Positions 1 through 9,769 of a DNA stretch of 33,201 nucleotides are shown here, piece by piece. A program made the translations under genes and the position numbers. The notes below the pieces were generated by a model that saw only the letters and a program-made list of their open reading frames with translations, made no database searches and was not told the origin of the DNA. The number at the start of each line of letters is the position of its first letter. Position 1 is the stretch's first letter. The DNA is taken from NCBI GenBank assembly GCA_016800925.1, contig JABCPU010000644.1, positions 1 to 33,201 on the forward strand, written 5' to 3'. This stretch comes from Suillus spraguei. Its lineage: Eukaryota; Basidiomycota; Agaricomycetes; Boletales; Suillaceae.

Positions 1-286
1 ATCCTTATCAAGACGGAGGCAGAGATCACCGAGAACCGGAAGCACAGAGATACCCAGAAGCCGGAGACACAGGTATATTCTAAAAGGGGTAATGCGCAGG
101 TGCGCGGGAATAGTTCGGATATGAACACAGATCGGATATGGACATGGATCGGATATGGACACGGATCGGATATGGACATGGATGGATATGGATTGGAGTG
201 GATGGGTGGATCAGATATGTGTAGGTTGGGTGTCTGGATGTCCATGGATTGGATTTGATCTAGACCTGAATGTATGGTATATGACA
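1..286. repeat. LTR fragment related to the chromovirus LTR
   Basis: The segment ends in the same terminal motif as the two full LTRs further right (GTATGGTATATGACA, here ending at 286) and shares their purine-rich, CGGA-rich texture. The rest is only loosely similar to the LTRs at 1423 and 8552, so it is a different or older copy of the same family. No internal retrotransposon sequence follows at 287, so it reads as a solo LTR or broken end whose left edge lies outside the window. Confidence 0.6.
124..215. repeat. Short tandem repeat, GGATATGGACATGGAT-like unit
   Basis: About four imperfect units built on CGGATATGGACATGGAT follow one another inside the LTR fragment. The same CGGATATG words occur singly in the two complete LTRs (near 2122 and 9252). 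LTR2 has itself gained a tandem copy of about 20 bp in the same part, so this sub-region expands by slippage or unequal crossing over across the family. Confidence 0.65.
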
Positions 287-538
287 GCATGCATCTCCTG
301 CATGCCCTGGGTGGCCAAAAGGCTGACAAGATGTTGCCATTTTCAATGTCAATAGCACGCACGATTGGCCTGAGTCAGGGTTAATGGGTGAGCTCTTTAG
401 TAATTGTATACATTTTGATTGCCACTGACACCTTTCCCCTCTTTTGAAGGTCACACTGTCTGTGAACTGCAACTTATCATGTGCCCAATACCTCGACGAG
501 GCTCACATATTACATGGTGTGATTGATATCTTTGTTAT

Positions 539-805
539 GTGCACAGCTTCAAGATTGGTGCAGTTGATCCTGTCACCAAAATGCACACATTGACATGCAC
601 AAAACATGTCAATGGTACTCTGGTGGGAGATATTGTTCCTCTAACACAAATTCAAGCATTCATCAGCATTATCCCAAAACTGGGTGCTGCAGCGGATCCT
701 AGGTTAACTAAGTCTACTTCTGCACATTATCATTCCTCATTCTATTTGAATAAGTACTTTGATAAGCAAATTTATGATAGCCTGTACTATGCATTGCAAG
801 GATAG
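539..805 (+). pseudogene. Plavaka-like transposase C-terminal remnant
   Basis: An 88-codon open stretch resembles the C-terminal part of the large basidiomycete Plavaka/CACTA-like transposon proteins. It has a short beta-rich stretch (HTLTCTKHVNGTLVGDIVPL), a QI..FI..IPKLGAAA segment, and the ending FYLNKYFDKQIYDSLYYALQG just before the stop. The assignment comes from memory of that family, not from a search. The long upstream transposase body is not visible, no terminal inverted repeats were found, and there is no credible start codon (the stretch opens at GTG after a possible CACAG splice acceptor). It is a fragment, not a working gene. Confidence 0.5.
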
Positions 806-1422
806 TTACTGTTTGATCATTTTGTTTCTTCGTGATATCATAGTTGACATGTACCAGTGCTGGAGAAACCCTGAAGTGTGATTGGTAAGGAACCAATTGA
901 CAAATCCAAAGCAAGACACCCATTCAACCCACTTGCTCACTCCAATGTCACACCCCACCACATTGTTCGACCTTTATCTCTGCAGCCCTTCACTCAGCTT
1001 GACAGGCTTCCTGCTGTAAAGATACAACCTAACCTGGGCTGTAGATAAACTACCTCCTAAGTTAGTATGTGAGTCTTGTGCTCCATCTAGTCTGCTTCAC
1101 TTGCAAAACAAGAGCATTCGACCCTAAAGGGGGATTCCTGTTATTATGGTCAAGTTTGAGTCAAACCAACGTGCAAATGTAGCGTCGTAGTCGGCGGTAA
1201 GTTGCTGCAGTCAGTGATGATGCCGCCGGAACTAGCATCATATGTAGTGGAGCTACCTTGGTCAAGATAATACTTGAAACAGTAACATCGAGTGAGCAGT
1301 GATGAGCAGTGATATCAGTGGTAGCGGTAAGGTTGCAAGCAGTGCAAAGAAACAGTAAAGAAGGCCGCGGTACTTTCAGTGGTAAAGTAGCGGTGCGTGA
1401 GAAGTTCAGTCAAAATAGCAAT
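806..1422. other. Non-coding stretch between transposon remnants
   Basis: No supported gene. The right part (about 1280-1400) carries low-complexity GAGCAGTGAT and CAGTGGTA words. The bases before the LTR at 1423 are GCAAT, and no copy of them is found after the other LTR at 9321. Confidence 0.6.
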
Positions 1423-2171
1423 TGTTAAGACTGTACTCAAGGGTAGAGAGATCCGAAGGGCTTTGGCCTCAGTTCGTGCACTGTGCCCCTTTCTCGAGTA
1501 ATGCCCCTTATTTCAGGGAGGAGTTATTCATCCGAAGACCCGGAAGGAGTTGCGTGACGGATCCGGGTGTCCGAAGGTGTCGGATATGGTACGTCCGAAG
1601 GTTATTTGGAACGTAAGGAGAGGACAGAGATTAAGGCTAGTTTCGGAACGAGTTCCTAACTAGAAACTAACGGAGATAGACTATCCGAAGATAGAGTCGG
1701 AGATATAGACTATAGGAATCAATCCTAAGTCTCGGAAGGTGACTTAAAGCGGAAAGTGGCTTAAGTCCGGAGGAGGCAGAATGAGTAGAATCTAAGATGA
1801 TATTCGAACTAAGGTTCTACGGAGATCTACAAGTGGTTTATATACTGTAAGTATCTAAGACGGATAATCAGCAAGTCCGGGACCGAGGGCTATGTACGAA
1901 GTGTAACGGAAGTCTAGTAGTTAATGCACAGTGGATCAGTAAGCATGAATCGGAAATGAACACAGGAAACGGATCAGTAACACAGGACGGGAATATAAAC
2001 AGCCGGAGTACCGGTAGCAGGAGAAATGATGAAAGGAGATAGACGCAGATATACACAAGGGAGTTAAGGTGCGAGAAGTGAGTACATTCGGATGGGTGGT
2101 CCGGACAGGATCTGTGGACCGGACGGATATGGAAATGATTGGATCTGAGATTAGAAGTATGGTATATGACA
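1423..2171 (-). repeat. 3' LTR of the chromovirus
   Basis: The repeat begins TGTTAAGACTGTAC and ends GGTATATGACA on the plus strand, with the expected TG..CA ends. It is 749 bp and matches 8552-9321 along its whole length. It keeps the same TATA-like TTTATATA (minus-strand TATATAAA) and ATATTCGAACT words as the other LTR. Confidence 0.93.
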
Positions 2172-2186
2172 GTATCCCCCCCTTAG
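2172..2186 (-). other. Polypurine tract next to the 3' LTR
   Basis: Read on the minus strand, the bases just before the 3' LTR are CTAAGGGGGGGATAC, a G-run in the position where plus-strand DNA synthesis primes in LTR retrotransposons. The role is inferred from position and composition. Confidence 0.6.
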
Positions 2187-2365
2187 GGCCGAACCCCTGA
2201 GGCACAAGAAGCGTCGATCCGGATCGGACAAGATTAATGCGAGACATGGGGAAGTTTGATGGTTGTAGTGCTGAGTCTGTAATCCGACAGATATACAGAT
2301 GTCAGACGTCCGAAATGATTCCTACCCCCACTTCATATCCTTGTTAACAAAACTTGTCTCCAAAC

Positions 2366-3375
2366 ATGTCTGGAAAGAAATCTGATGCCCCTAAGTCTGC
2401 TGCTGACCTTGTGGTGGACCTGGAGCAGCAACTGGCGGCTGCTAAGGCTGCAGCGGAAGCCGAGGTGGAACGGAAGCGGAAAGAGGCGGAGGAGCGGAAA
2501 AGGCAGGAGGAGTTGAAGCAGATTGAGTTGGCGGAGATCTGGAGGGAAATGGAGGAAAAGAGGCGGAGAGCACTGATTGAGGCTCGGGTGAGTGCTGTGG
2601 ACTCTTCCAGATCCGGATATTAATGGGTTGGCAAAGGCCAAGGCTGCTCCTGCGTCTGGAGCAAAGGATGGGTACTGCTCCCATTGTGTCACTAAGGGCC
2701 AGATGTGCCAGTGGGGTGATGCTGAGAAGAATGCCATGGTGAGTCGTCCGAAAAACTTCGGATCCGCTGATTTCGACGTTTCGTAGATTAAGTCCTGTGA
2801 CGTCTGCCGAAAGACAAGGCCACTTGTCCTGGAAGGCCCGGATTCATTAAGGGGCCCAAGGGCCGGAAGAGGCAGCGTCCTGCTGGTACTCCGTCTCCGA
2901 AGGGCAAAGGCAAGCGCCGTCAGAGGAGTCCTACTCCGGATGTGGCGGACACGGATGTCTTCTCTAATCCAGTCACTATCGAAGGTACGGATGAGGATTT
3001 TGTGGAGTACGATGACCAGGCTTGGGTGGCCGCTGCTAATGGCATCATTGCTGAGTTGGCGCGGACCAACGGACTTCTCCAAGATGGTATTGCGGCGGCG
3101 GAAGGGAGTCGGATTGCCATGGAGCGATGAGCTCTACCATGGAGGCCTTCCTCCAGCAACAGAGGGAATTCCAGGCCCTGCTCATCGAGGAAATCCGGAC
3201 CGGATTTAGGCTTTCCGTTTCTGCCGGATCCGACAAGGATGGCGCTGGTGAGAGATTGGGGAAGAGGTGGCGGATGAGAATGGAGGGAGATGGCAGATGG
3301 GACTGGGGAAGAGATGGCGATGGGACTGGGGAGGAGACTGGGGGTGCCGGAGGTGAAATGGAGACTGGTGCTTAG
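2366..3375 (+). pseudogene. Opposite-strand gene in chromovirus: coiled coil plus Zn2Cys6-like cluster
   Basis: Starts at ATG 2366 and runs opposite to gag-pol. Residues of the first block (2366-2620) form a Lys/Glu/Arg/Ala-rich coiled coil (EQQLAAAKAAAEAEVERKRK and onward). The next block, in another frame (2592-2738), has CX2CX6C (cysteines at 2676, 2685, 2706). A 48-bp intron (GTGAGT at 2739, CGTAG ending 2786) joins it to SCDVCRKTR. One base shift later, a sixth cysteine (2825) completes a CX2CX6C..CX2CX7C pattern like a fungal Zn2Cys6 cluster. A basic tail (KGRKRQRPAG, KGKGKRRQRS) and an acidic/helical part (2941-3230) follow. At least three single-base shifts break it (near 2600, 2817 and 3128), so this copy is dead. 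Similar coiled-coil and Cys-cluster proteins are common in Agaricomycete genomes, and I infer a nucleic-acid-binding role. Confidence 0.6.
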
Positions 3376-3402
3376 TCCAGATCCGGATTTCCGCTACTGC
3401 CC

Positions 3403-4960
3403 TCAATGTACTTTATATTTCGTTATGTACTTTTCAAGCAATGGACCAGGCTTGCCCGGATATGCTAGTGGAAATCCGCTACGAGATCCGATGCATTTCT
3501 GAGTTCTGTGGCCAGTAACCAGGAAGTTTTCTTCATCCGTTCCTTCGTATCCGGACCAACGGACTAGGTATAGAAGTTGGCAGTGGTGCCTACGACGGTC
3601 CAGTTTAGAGTCCAGGATTTCGGATATCTCGTACTCTGGTTCTCCGTCGACTTCGACTGGTGGCGGAGGAGGTTGGATGCGATTGGGAATGGTGTTCGGA
3701 ACTGCTGGCTCTAACTGCGAGACATGGAAAACAGGATGTACGGAACGCATAGAATCCGGAAGTCGGATGGCGAAAGAATGAGTACCCGGGCGGGATATAA
3801 TTTCGAATGGTCCCAAATTCTTTTCCAAAGTTTCTTCGACGGACGAGTGGAGCGGAAGTACTTGGCTTTGACGAAGACTTGTTCTCCAATCTGGAAGTCT
3901 GGAGCAGGCTGTCTTTTTAGCGTCCGCGGGTCCTTGATAGCGTTTCTGAGCTTCGGACATCTCATCTCGGAGGAACTGGTGAAGTTTGTTAAGGTCTAGG
4001 GCATATTCCTGGGCACGGATGGAGGATAGGTCGCGTTCCGGATGGATGGAAATGTTCGGATGATAACCTTTATTGGCGAAGAAAGGTGAAACTTTGGTAG
4101 TGGCACTCGGAGCGTTATTGTATGCAAACTCTGCGAGGGGCAGCAGCTCGGACCAGTTGTCCTGCTGATAGTTGCAGTAGATCCGGAGGTACTGTTCCAG
4201 CGTTTGGTTGGCACGTTCTGTTTGTCCGTCCCCTTCGGGATGATATCCAGATGTGAAGTGTAGGACCATGTCCAATGCCTTTCCTAGGGAACGGAAGAAG
4301 TGGGATACGAACTCTGTTCCTCGATCCGAGGTTACATGGGACGGGACTCCATGCTTAGAGAAGACATGGAGGAGAAATAGGCGGGCAAGATCAGGAGAAG
4401 TAATGGTGTCGTGGGTCGGGACGAATATGGCTTGCTTGGATAACGATCTATGATGACGAGGATGGCTGTAAAGCCGGATGAGTCCGGAAGTTGTTCAATG
4501 AAATCCATAGAGATGGAATTCCATGGTTTTTCTGGGACGGGAAGTTGCTTGAGTAGACCGTAGGGCTTATGTCTCGGAACTTTGGCTCGGGCGCAGGATG
4601 TGCAGGATCTGACATACTCTTTGACAAAGGCTCGTACTCCGGGCCAGGTATAGTTGCGTCGGATGAGCTCGAGAGTACGATTCTGTCCGAAATGTCCGGA
4701 TAGGGGGTGGTCATGGCAATTCCGGAGGATGCGAAGTCGTAGATCATTGTATCCGGAACGTAGATGCGGTTGTCACAACAAAGGAGTCCACCATCATCTA
4801 TTGTCCATCTCGGATCCGAAGGAACCGGAAAATGTGTTTGTGCAACGGGGTCATTAGGGAGTGCTATCAGAATGTCTTTCCGGAGGTGTTCGGTGTCCAT
4901 AAGAACAGCTGCTCTAAGGACCGGAGTTGCTAGAATGGAAGCTCGTAGGGACGAAGCTAA
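3403..4960 (-). pseudogene. Integrase and chromodomain of chromovirus pol (broken)
   Basis: Reading leftwards, the region encodes a His/Cys zinc-binding N-terminus (about 4590-4740, with CTSCARAK in one frame), then a DDE core. The visible catalytic surroundings are SISMDFIEQL (near 4500), SDRGTEF (near 4320) and HPEGDGQTERANQTLEQ (4180-4250), the last carrying the glutamate. A C-terminal chromodomain follows (about 3560-3660: YEISEILDSKLDRR and LLYLVRWSGYEGTDEE). The chromodomain defines chromoviruses and is known to steer integration through histone marks. Frame changes occur near 4740, 4440, 4280, 3880 and 3530. The stop after EKYITKYKVH is at 3403-3405. The integrase joins viral cDNA to the genome in working relatives; this one cannot be translated whole. 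Confidence 0.88.
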
Positions 4961-6640
4961 TTGTTCCGAAGCAAATATTGGACGGAGGTTGTGAGGGTTA
5001 ATCTGAGCGTAGCCTTATCCCCCTCTTTAGGGTAGACGTCCCATCGTCTAGTGAGGGAATCTGGCTTGACTCCGAGTCTTCCAGGACGGTAACGGATAAC
5101 GAGGTTGAACTGATGGAGGAACTCGGACCAGCGGGCCTGACGACGGGATAGCAGTTTGGTGGTAGAGAAATACTCAAGGTTCTTGTGGTCCGTGACAACA
5201 TCTATAGGCTCGGACGAGCCTTCTAGGTAATGGCGCCAGGTTCGGAACGCAGCATAGATGGCTAGTAGTTCCTTATCATGGACATCATAGTTGAGTTCTG
5301 CACCGGACAGTGTCCGGGAGTAAAATGCCACCGGACGAAGTTCCGAGTCTGGGCACACAATGGATAGTATTCCAGCATAGCATAATCCGAGGCATCAGTT
5401 TCCACAACTATAGGAACATTCGGAATCCAATGCGTTAGCACCGGAGCGGACGTGAAGGCTTTCTTGAGTGCGTTAAATGATTCCGGCATTCCTCGGAAAG
5501 TCCCAAGTGATGCCCTTGCGAGTGAGTCAGTAAGGGGAACCACGATATCCGAGTAGTTGAAGATGAAACGACGATAGAAATTAGCGAATCCGAGGAAAGA
5601 TTGGATGTCCTTGACTTTCCGAGGTTCTGGCCAGTCTATGATAGACTGGATTTTTCGGACGACATTGTCAAGCCATCCGGAGATAGGAGGTAACCAAGAT
5701 ATTCGACGGAGGATGAATGAATTCGCATTTCTCGGGTTTGGCATATAGTCGGTGTTTACGGAGACGTCGAAAACTTCTCGGACATGTTCCTTATGACTTG
5801 CGAGGTCTTGGGAATAGATAAGGATGTCATCCAGATATACAACAACACATACGTCCAGCATATCGGAAAATACGCTATTGACAAAGCGCTGGAAAGCTGC
5901 CGGAGCATTCGTGAGGCCTTCCGGCATAACCAACCATTCATAGGAGCCATAGCGCGTACGGAAGGAAGTCTTCCACTCGTCTCCTTCTGTTATCCGGACG
6001 AGGTGATATGCAGATCGGAGATCAATTTTGGTATAAACTTTAGCGCGGCTCGGGGAGTCTAGTAGGTCGGCAATGAGGGGTAACGGATATCGGTCCTTCT
6101 TGGTGATGTGGTTAAGGCGCGGAAATCCACACAAAGGCGGAGGGATCCATCCTTCTTTTTGACAAATAGGACGGGGGCTCCGTGGGGAGAAGATGAGGAA
6201 CGGAGGAGTCCGGACGAGATGTTTTCATCAAGGAACTTCCGGAGGGCCTCAAGCTCTACCGGAGAAAGAGAGTATATGGTTCCGAGGGGCGGACTAGCCC
6301 CTTCTTCCAACTCAATCTTGAGATCGTAGGGTCGATGTGGGGGAAGTTGTCCGGCTTTGCCTTTGTCGAAGACATCCGCGAATTCGTGGTAATCGGAAGG
6401 GATTCTGGAGAGGTCTGGAGGATCGGATGATACGGATGCGGATCGAAGGTTTACTTCGGAGGGACGGAGGTAGATGCTGAACTGAGTAGATCCTTCTAAC
6501 TTGCAGGCACGGCAAAAGGCCACTGCGTTTATCAACAATATGTTAGGGACTGGAGTACCAGCGGAGGGTTCGGATTTGGTCAGAGGCGGAGCCTCTGCCA
6601 CGGATGGGGTGCTCTGAGGTGACGGAGATATTGGAGGGGA
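4957..6640 (-). pseudogene. Reverse transcriptase and RNase H of chromovirus pol (broken)
   Basis: The RT palm is clear: HGAPVLFVKKKDGSLRLCVDFR (about 6120-6190 on this strand), KVYTKIDLRSAYHLVRI, and the catalytic VVVYLDDILIYS at about 5814-5850, with the YLDD codons at 5826-5837. The connection and RNase H domains follow: FLGFANFYRRFI, then VETDASDYA (near 5390), [14 protein letters not shown], and [11 protein letters not shown] near 5180. Frames change near 6620, 6125, about 5770, about 5660 and 5380, mostly by one base. The domain order and spacing fit a normal Ty3/gypsy pol, so all losses are small indels, not large deletions. Confidence 0.9.
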
Positions 6641-7356
6641 GGAATCTTCCTTGGGTGGAATACCGAAGGTAACAGAGGTGTCGGATTGGATTTTCCTGCC
6701 ATGGACGGTGTGTCCGGAGGCAGCGGTGATGCGGATGGGGTTAATGGCTCTCCCTGTTCAGTAGTTCGGAACTCGATGCTGCCCAATACCCAGTCAATCA
6801 ACGGATTGTGTCGGGTGAGCCAGCTATATCCGAGAACGATATAACATGAGGAATCCAAAGGGGTGACGTAGAACGTGTCGGAAGTGATTACACCGGAGGA
6901 GAATCGGACGGATAAGTTTATGGCCTCGACAATATTGTTATTGCATGTACCATCAAATAAACGGAGTGGAAGCGGAGGAATCTGATAGGTAGGAATTTTA
7001 TGTTCTCGGACGAAATCAGTGTCTATGAAGCAGTGGGAGGAACCACAGTCTATGAGGGCCGGAAAGTCAGATATATTGGAGAAAGATGGAAGAGAGACAT
7101 ATGGACACAGAGAGTTCGGATCAGGAAGAGTTACAGCGTTGAGTCGTAGTTCCATTGCACGGGTTGGGCCAACGCGACCCTCATCCCGTACGGAGTCAGG
7201 AGGGTCGCGGACTAATTTTTGCCTCATCCGAGGCTTCCGGTTCCATTTCCGGAGTGAGCACAGTGGCGCGGCCTTTGGCAGCGCGCGAAGTGGATTTGGT
7301 GCATTCCCGGGCAGTGTGACCAGGTCCGCCGCAGAACATACAGAGCTTTTTGTCAA
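6580..7356 (-). pseudogene. Aspartic protease region of chromovirus pol
   Basis: One long frame contains PALIDCGSSHCFIDTDFV, the retroviral-type aspartic protease active site, here D-C-G in place of the commoner D-S/T-G (Asp codon at 7048-7050). It is followed by SSCYIVLGYSWLTRHNPLIDW, the second conserved block of fungal gypsy proteases. The enzyme matures Gag and Pol in the particle. The frame ends out of phase with the downstream RT frame (shift near 6620). Its N-terminal residues overlap the Gag zinc knuckle in another frame and are probably not translated as such. Confidence 0.85.
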
Positions 7357-8501
7357 AACGTCTCTGACGCTCCTGGGTGGTTAGCTTTCCGTCGTACCAA
7401 CAACACTAGGGAGATCTGAAACTTTCGGGGTAGAGGATGTTGTGGAGTATGTGGGTTTATTGAATCTGGGCGTATCGGATCCGGATGAGTTGGAGCTCGT
7501 CCGGTCGGATGTTGACTGCCTGGGAGGATTGGAAGAGGTGGTTCTACTCTCTCGGGTGACTTCGCCCCTCCGTTCCCAGTAACGGGCGTCGATGGTCTGG
7601 GCGAGAGTCTTGAACTCCAAAAGGGTAGTGGGCTTACCCATGCGACTAATCTCATCTTTGATTCGAGCTGGAAGTCCATTGTAGAATTGGCGTCGTAGGG
7701 CTCCATCTCCCCATTCGCGTACTTGGGAGGCAAGTCGCTGGAATTCTACAACGTACTTGTTGATGCGTTGTCCGTCACGCATGTGGAGTTGTTCTAACTG
7801 CATCTCTGCGTCTCCAGAGGGATCATGTGGTCCGAAATTGGTTTGGAGCTCGAGCATGAACTCGGAGTAGTCATCCATCCAGTCCGGACGGTCGCTATAT
7901 CCGTCCGAAAGGAGGTCCGGTTCAAACCACTCGAGAGCCATACCCTTAAGGTAGGATTGGGCGAAATTGACTTTAGCGCGTCCGGAACGGAAAGCGCTAG
8001 GTTTGCTCTGGAAGTTGAGCTCACATTGGACGAAGAATGCCCGGAGCTTGCAAGGTTCGGACCCATCGAAGGTATCTGGCTCACGGACTTTGACTTTGCT
8101 ATCATCCAAGGTGGGGGTGCGATGGCTACTGCGAGCGAGGTGGTTAATGGCTACGGACAGTTGGGCTAGGACCCGGTCCTGAGGGTTTAGGTGGATTTTA
8201 TCTTCTTCGTCCTCCAGGTCCTCATTGTCCGGATCATCAACTTCATCATCTGGTAGGTTACTGCGCAGCTCATCATCAAAGCGAATGGTCAGGCGCGAAT
8301 TGGAGTCTGGGTTATCCGGGTTCCGAGTTGGTGTTATCGGATCCGGTCTGACTTGACGGCGGAGATACTTTGACCTATGTCGCTCATGCTTGCGCGGCGT
8401 TGAGAGAAACTGGTAAATATTTGGATGATGGGTGTGGGATCTCGTTGGATCGGACCAAGTCCGGCTCCTCGGAGTGTGTTCTGAGCTTTACGGGGAGGCA
8501 T
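7196..8501 (-). pseudogene. Gag of chromovirus with CCHC zinc knuckle (broken)
   Basis: The likely start is ATG at 8501-8499 (MPPRKAQNTL), 50 nt inside the 5' LTR. A frame change near 8340 leads to an acidic stretch (DDEVDDPDNEDLEDEED) and then the long retrotransposon Gag domain (8109-7381), with TFDGSEPCKLRAFF, ALEWFEPDLL and RFNKPTYSTT. Another one-base shift near 7390 leads to KLTTQERQRRFDKKL and the zinc knuckle CMFCGGPGHTAREC (CX2CX4HX4C, codons 7342-7301). This frame stops at 7196-7198. Gag forms the particle and the knuckle binds the RNA. Domain order is normal for Ty3/gypsy; only the frame is lost. Confidence 0.87.
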
Positions 8502-8537
8502 GATATGGGATGGTTGCTAAGTTACTCGGAAAGGTTT

Positions 8538-8551
8538 GAGTTCGAATATAC
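8538..8551 (-). other. Probable self-priming primer-binding site
   Basis: On the minus strand, the bases right after the 5' LTR are GTATATTCGAACTC. They do not begin with TGG, as a tRNA 3'-end site would. Eleven of them (ATATTCGAACT) are the exact reverse complement of AGTTCGAATAT inside the LTR (plus-strand 8930-8940, and again at 1800-1810). In Tf1-like chromoviruses the first bases of the RNA pair with the PBS and serve as primer; this arrangement fits. The TTCGAA core is itself a palindrome, so part of the match comes easily. Confidence 0.55.
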
Positions 8552-9321
8552 TGTTAAGACTGTACTCAAGGGTAGAGAGATCCGAAGGGCTTTGGCCTCA
8601 GTTCGTACACTGTGCCCCTTTCTCAAGTAATGCCCCTTATTTCAGGGAGGAGTTATTCGTCCGAAGACCCGGAAGGGGTTGCGTGACGGATCCGGGTGTC
8701 CGAAGGTGTCGGATATAACACGTCCGAAGGTAATTCGGAACGTAAGGAGAGGACAGAGATTTAAGGCTAGTTTCGGAACGAGTTCCTAACTAGAAACTAA
8801 CGGAGATGGACTATCCGAAGATAGAGTCGGAGGTATAGACTATAGGAGTCAATCCTAAGTCTCGGAAGGTGACTTAAAGCGGAGAGTGGCTTAAGTCCGG
8901 AGGAGGCAGAATGAGTAGAATCTAAGATGATATTCGAACTAAGGTTCTACGGAGATCTACAAGTGGTTTATATACAGTAAGCATCTAAGACGGATAATCA
9001 GCAAGTCCGGGACCGAGGGCTATGTACGAAGTGTAACGGAAGTCTATTAGTTATTGCACAGCGGATCAGTAAGCATGAATTGGAAATGAACACAGGAAAC
9101 AGATCAGTAACACAGGACGGAAATATAAACAGCCGGAGTACCGGTAGTAGGAGAAATGACGAAAGGAGATAGACGCAGATGTTCACCAGGGAGTTAAGGT
9201 GCGAGAAGTGAGTACATTCAGATGAGTGGTCCGGACAGGATCTGTGGACCGGACGGATATGGAAACGATCGGATCTGGACGGATATGATCGGATCTGAGA
9301 TTGGAAGTATGGTATATGACA
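8552..9321 (-). repeat. 5' LTR of the chromovirus
   Basis: A 770-bp direct copy of 1423-2171 with TG..CA ends. It is 21 bases longer than the left copy: about 20 come from a tandem duplication near 9265-9290 (GGACGGATATG and GATCGGATCTG words repeated) and one extra T lies near 8761. It is bordered on the right by the middle of a DIRS-type gag sequence. Confidence 0.93.
8930..8974 (-). promoter_or_regulatory. LTR promoter: TATA box and predicted transcript start
   Basis: On the minus strand the 5' LTR has TATATAAA (8974-8967). The AGTTCGAATAT word that pairs with the PBS starts at 8940, 34 bases downstream of the TATA box, which is where a transcript start is expected. That puts U3 at about 9321-8941 and R-U5 at about 8940-8552. 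The other LTR keeps the same arrangement (TATA near 1837-1844, word at 1800-1810). Confidence 0.5.
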
Positions 9322-9323
9322 AA

Positions 9324-9685
9324 CCCCCTATCCGTTTGTGCTGTCTGCTTGGGAAGGCACCCGCACAAGATTATCGAGTGCAAAGTGCCAAGAACTTGGG
9401 ACAATGTATCCAATACCCTATGCACTTGACTCAGCAAAGTCCTTACTATGCGAGATGGACACCCAATCTGCAGCGACTGGCAAAGAGTTACAGGATGCAG
9501 CGACACCACTCATGACCTTCGACATTTCTGCTCCGGTTGTGCTACCCCCTCTCACAGAGCTCAAGCATGTACTCGAGCGCAGAAAGCTTAAGGCTCTCAC
9601 ACCCTATGACCCAGACACATGGGAAGCCTGTCTTACGAAAACCGGACTCATTGATAGATATCCCCATATTCCCGAAGGACTCTGA
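9324..9685 (+). pseudogene. DIRS-type Gag C-terminus with Cys/His motifs
   Basis: Starting two bases after the LTR, a frame reads PLSVCAVCLGRHPHKIIEC and, after a stop near 9422, GHPICSDWQRVTGC, HDLRHFCSGC and HRAQAC. This is the double Cys/His pattern seen upstream of RT in basidiomycete DIRS-like elements. In another frame it continues as LTPYDPDTWEACLTKTGL and DRYPHIPEGL, the linker that precedes the RT. The N-terminal part of Gag is absent because the chromovirus borders it. Binding to element RNA is inferred from the zinc motifs. Confidence 0.6.
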
Positions 9686-9769
9686 CAAGGTTTTATTCTT
9701 AATCTTCCTGTCATTACAAAAACTCAGATCCCCCAAACAAAGACTCTATTCTTGTTTATAAAGACAAAT

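Larger units (their letters stand above)
1423..9321 (-). mobile_element. Chromodomain Ty3/gypsy LTR retrotransposon (chromovirus), decayed
   Basis: Two near-identical LTRs (1423-2171 and 8552-9321) in the same orientation bracket gag, protease, RT, RNase H, integrase and chromodomain, all on the minus strand and in the Ty3/gypsy order. The element is about 7.9 kb. A polypurine tract lies inside the 3' LTR and a likely self-priming primer-binding site lies inside the 5' LTR, as in the Tf1/sushi chromoviruses. Every protein region is interrupted by single-base shifts, so this copy is not autonomous. LTR1 lacks a tandem copy of about 20 bp that LTR2 has near its right end; otherwise the LTRs differ by scattered substitutions. 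Target-site duplications are not visible. An unusual opposite-strand gene lies between integrase and the 3' LTR. Confidence 0.93.

Noticed and set aside
2333..3082. A 249-codon minus-strand frame opposite the Zn-cluster gene
   Set aside because: It lacks domain character and is the mirror of a high-GC coding strand. The plus strand carries the coiled coil, Cys motifs and splice sites.
7019..8169. Plus-strand frames of about 115-120 codons across gag and protease
   Set aside because: They lie opposite clear minus-strand Gag and protease motifs and show no domain of their own.
8530..8551. tRNA-like T-arm word GAGTTCGAATA as a tRNA-primed PBS
   Set aside because: A normal PBS would start with TGG after the LTR. 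The perfect match to the LTR at the predicted transcript start explains it better, though a half-tRNA primer is not fully excluded.
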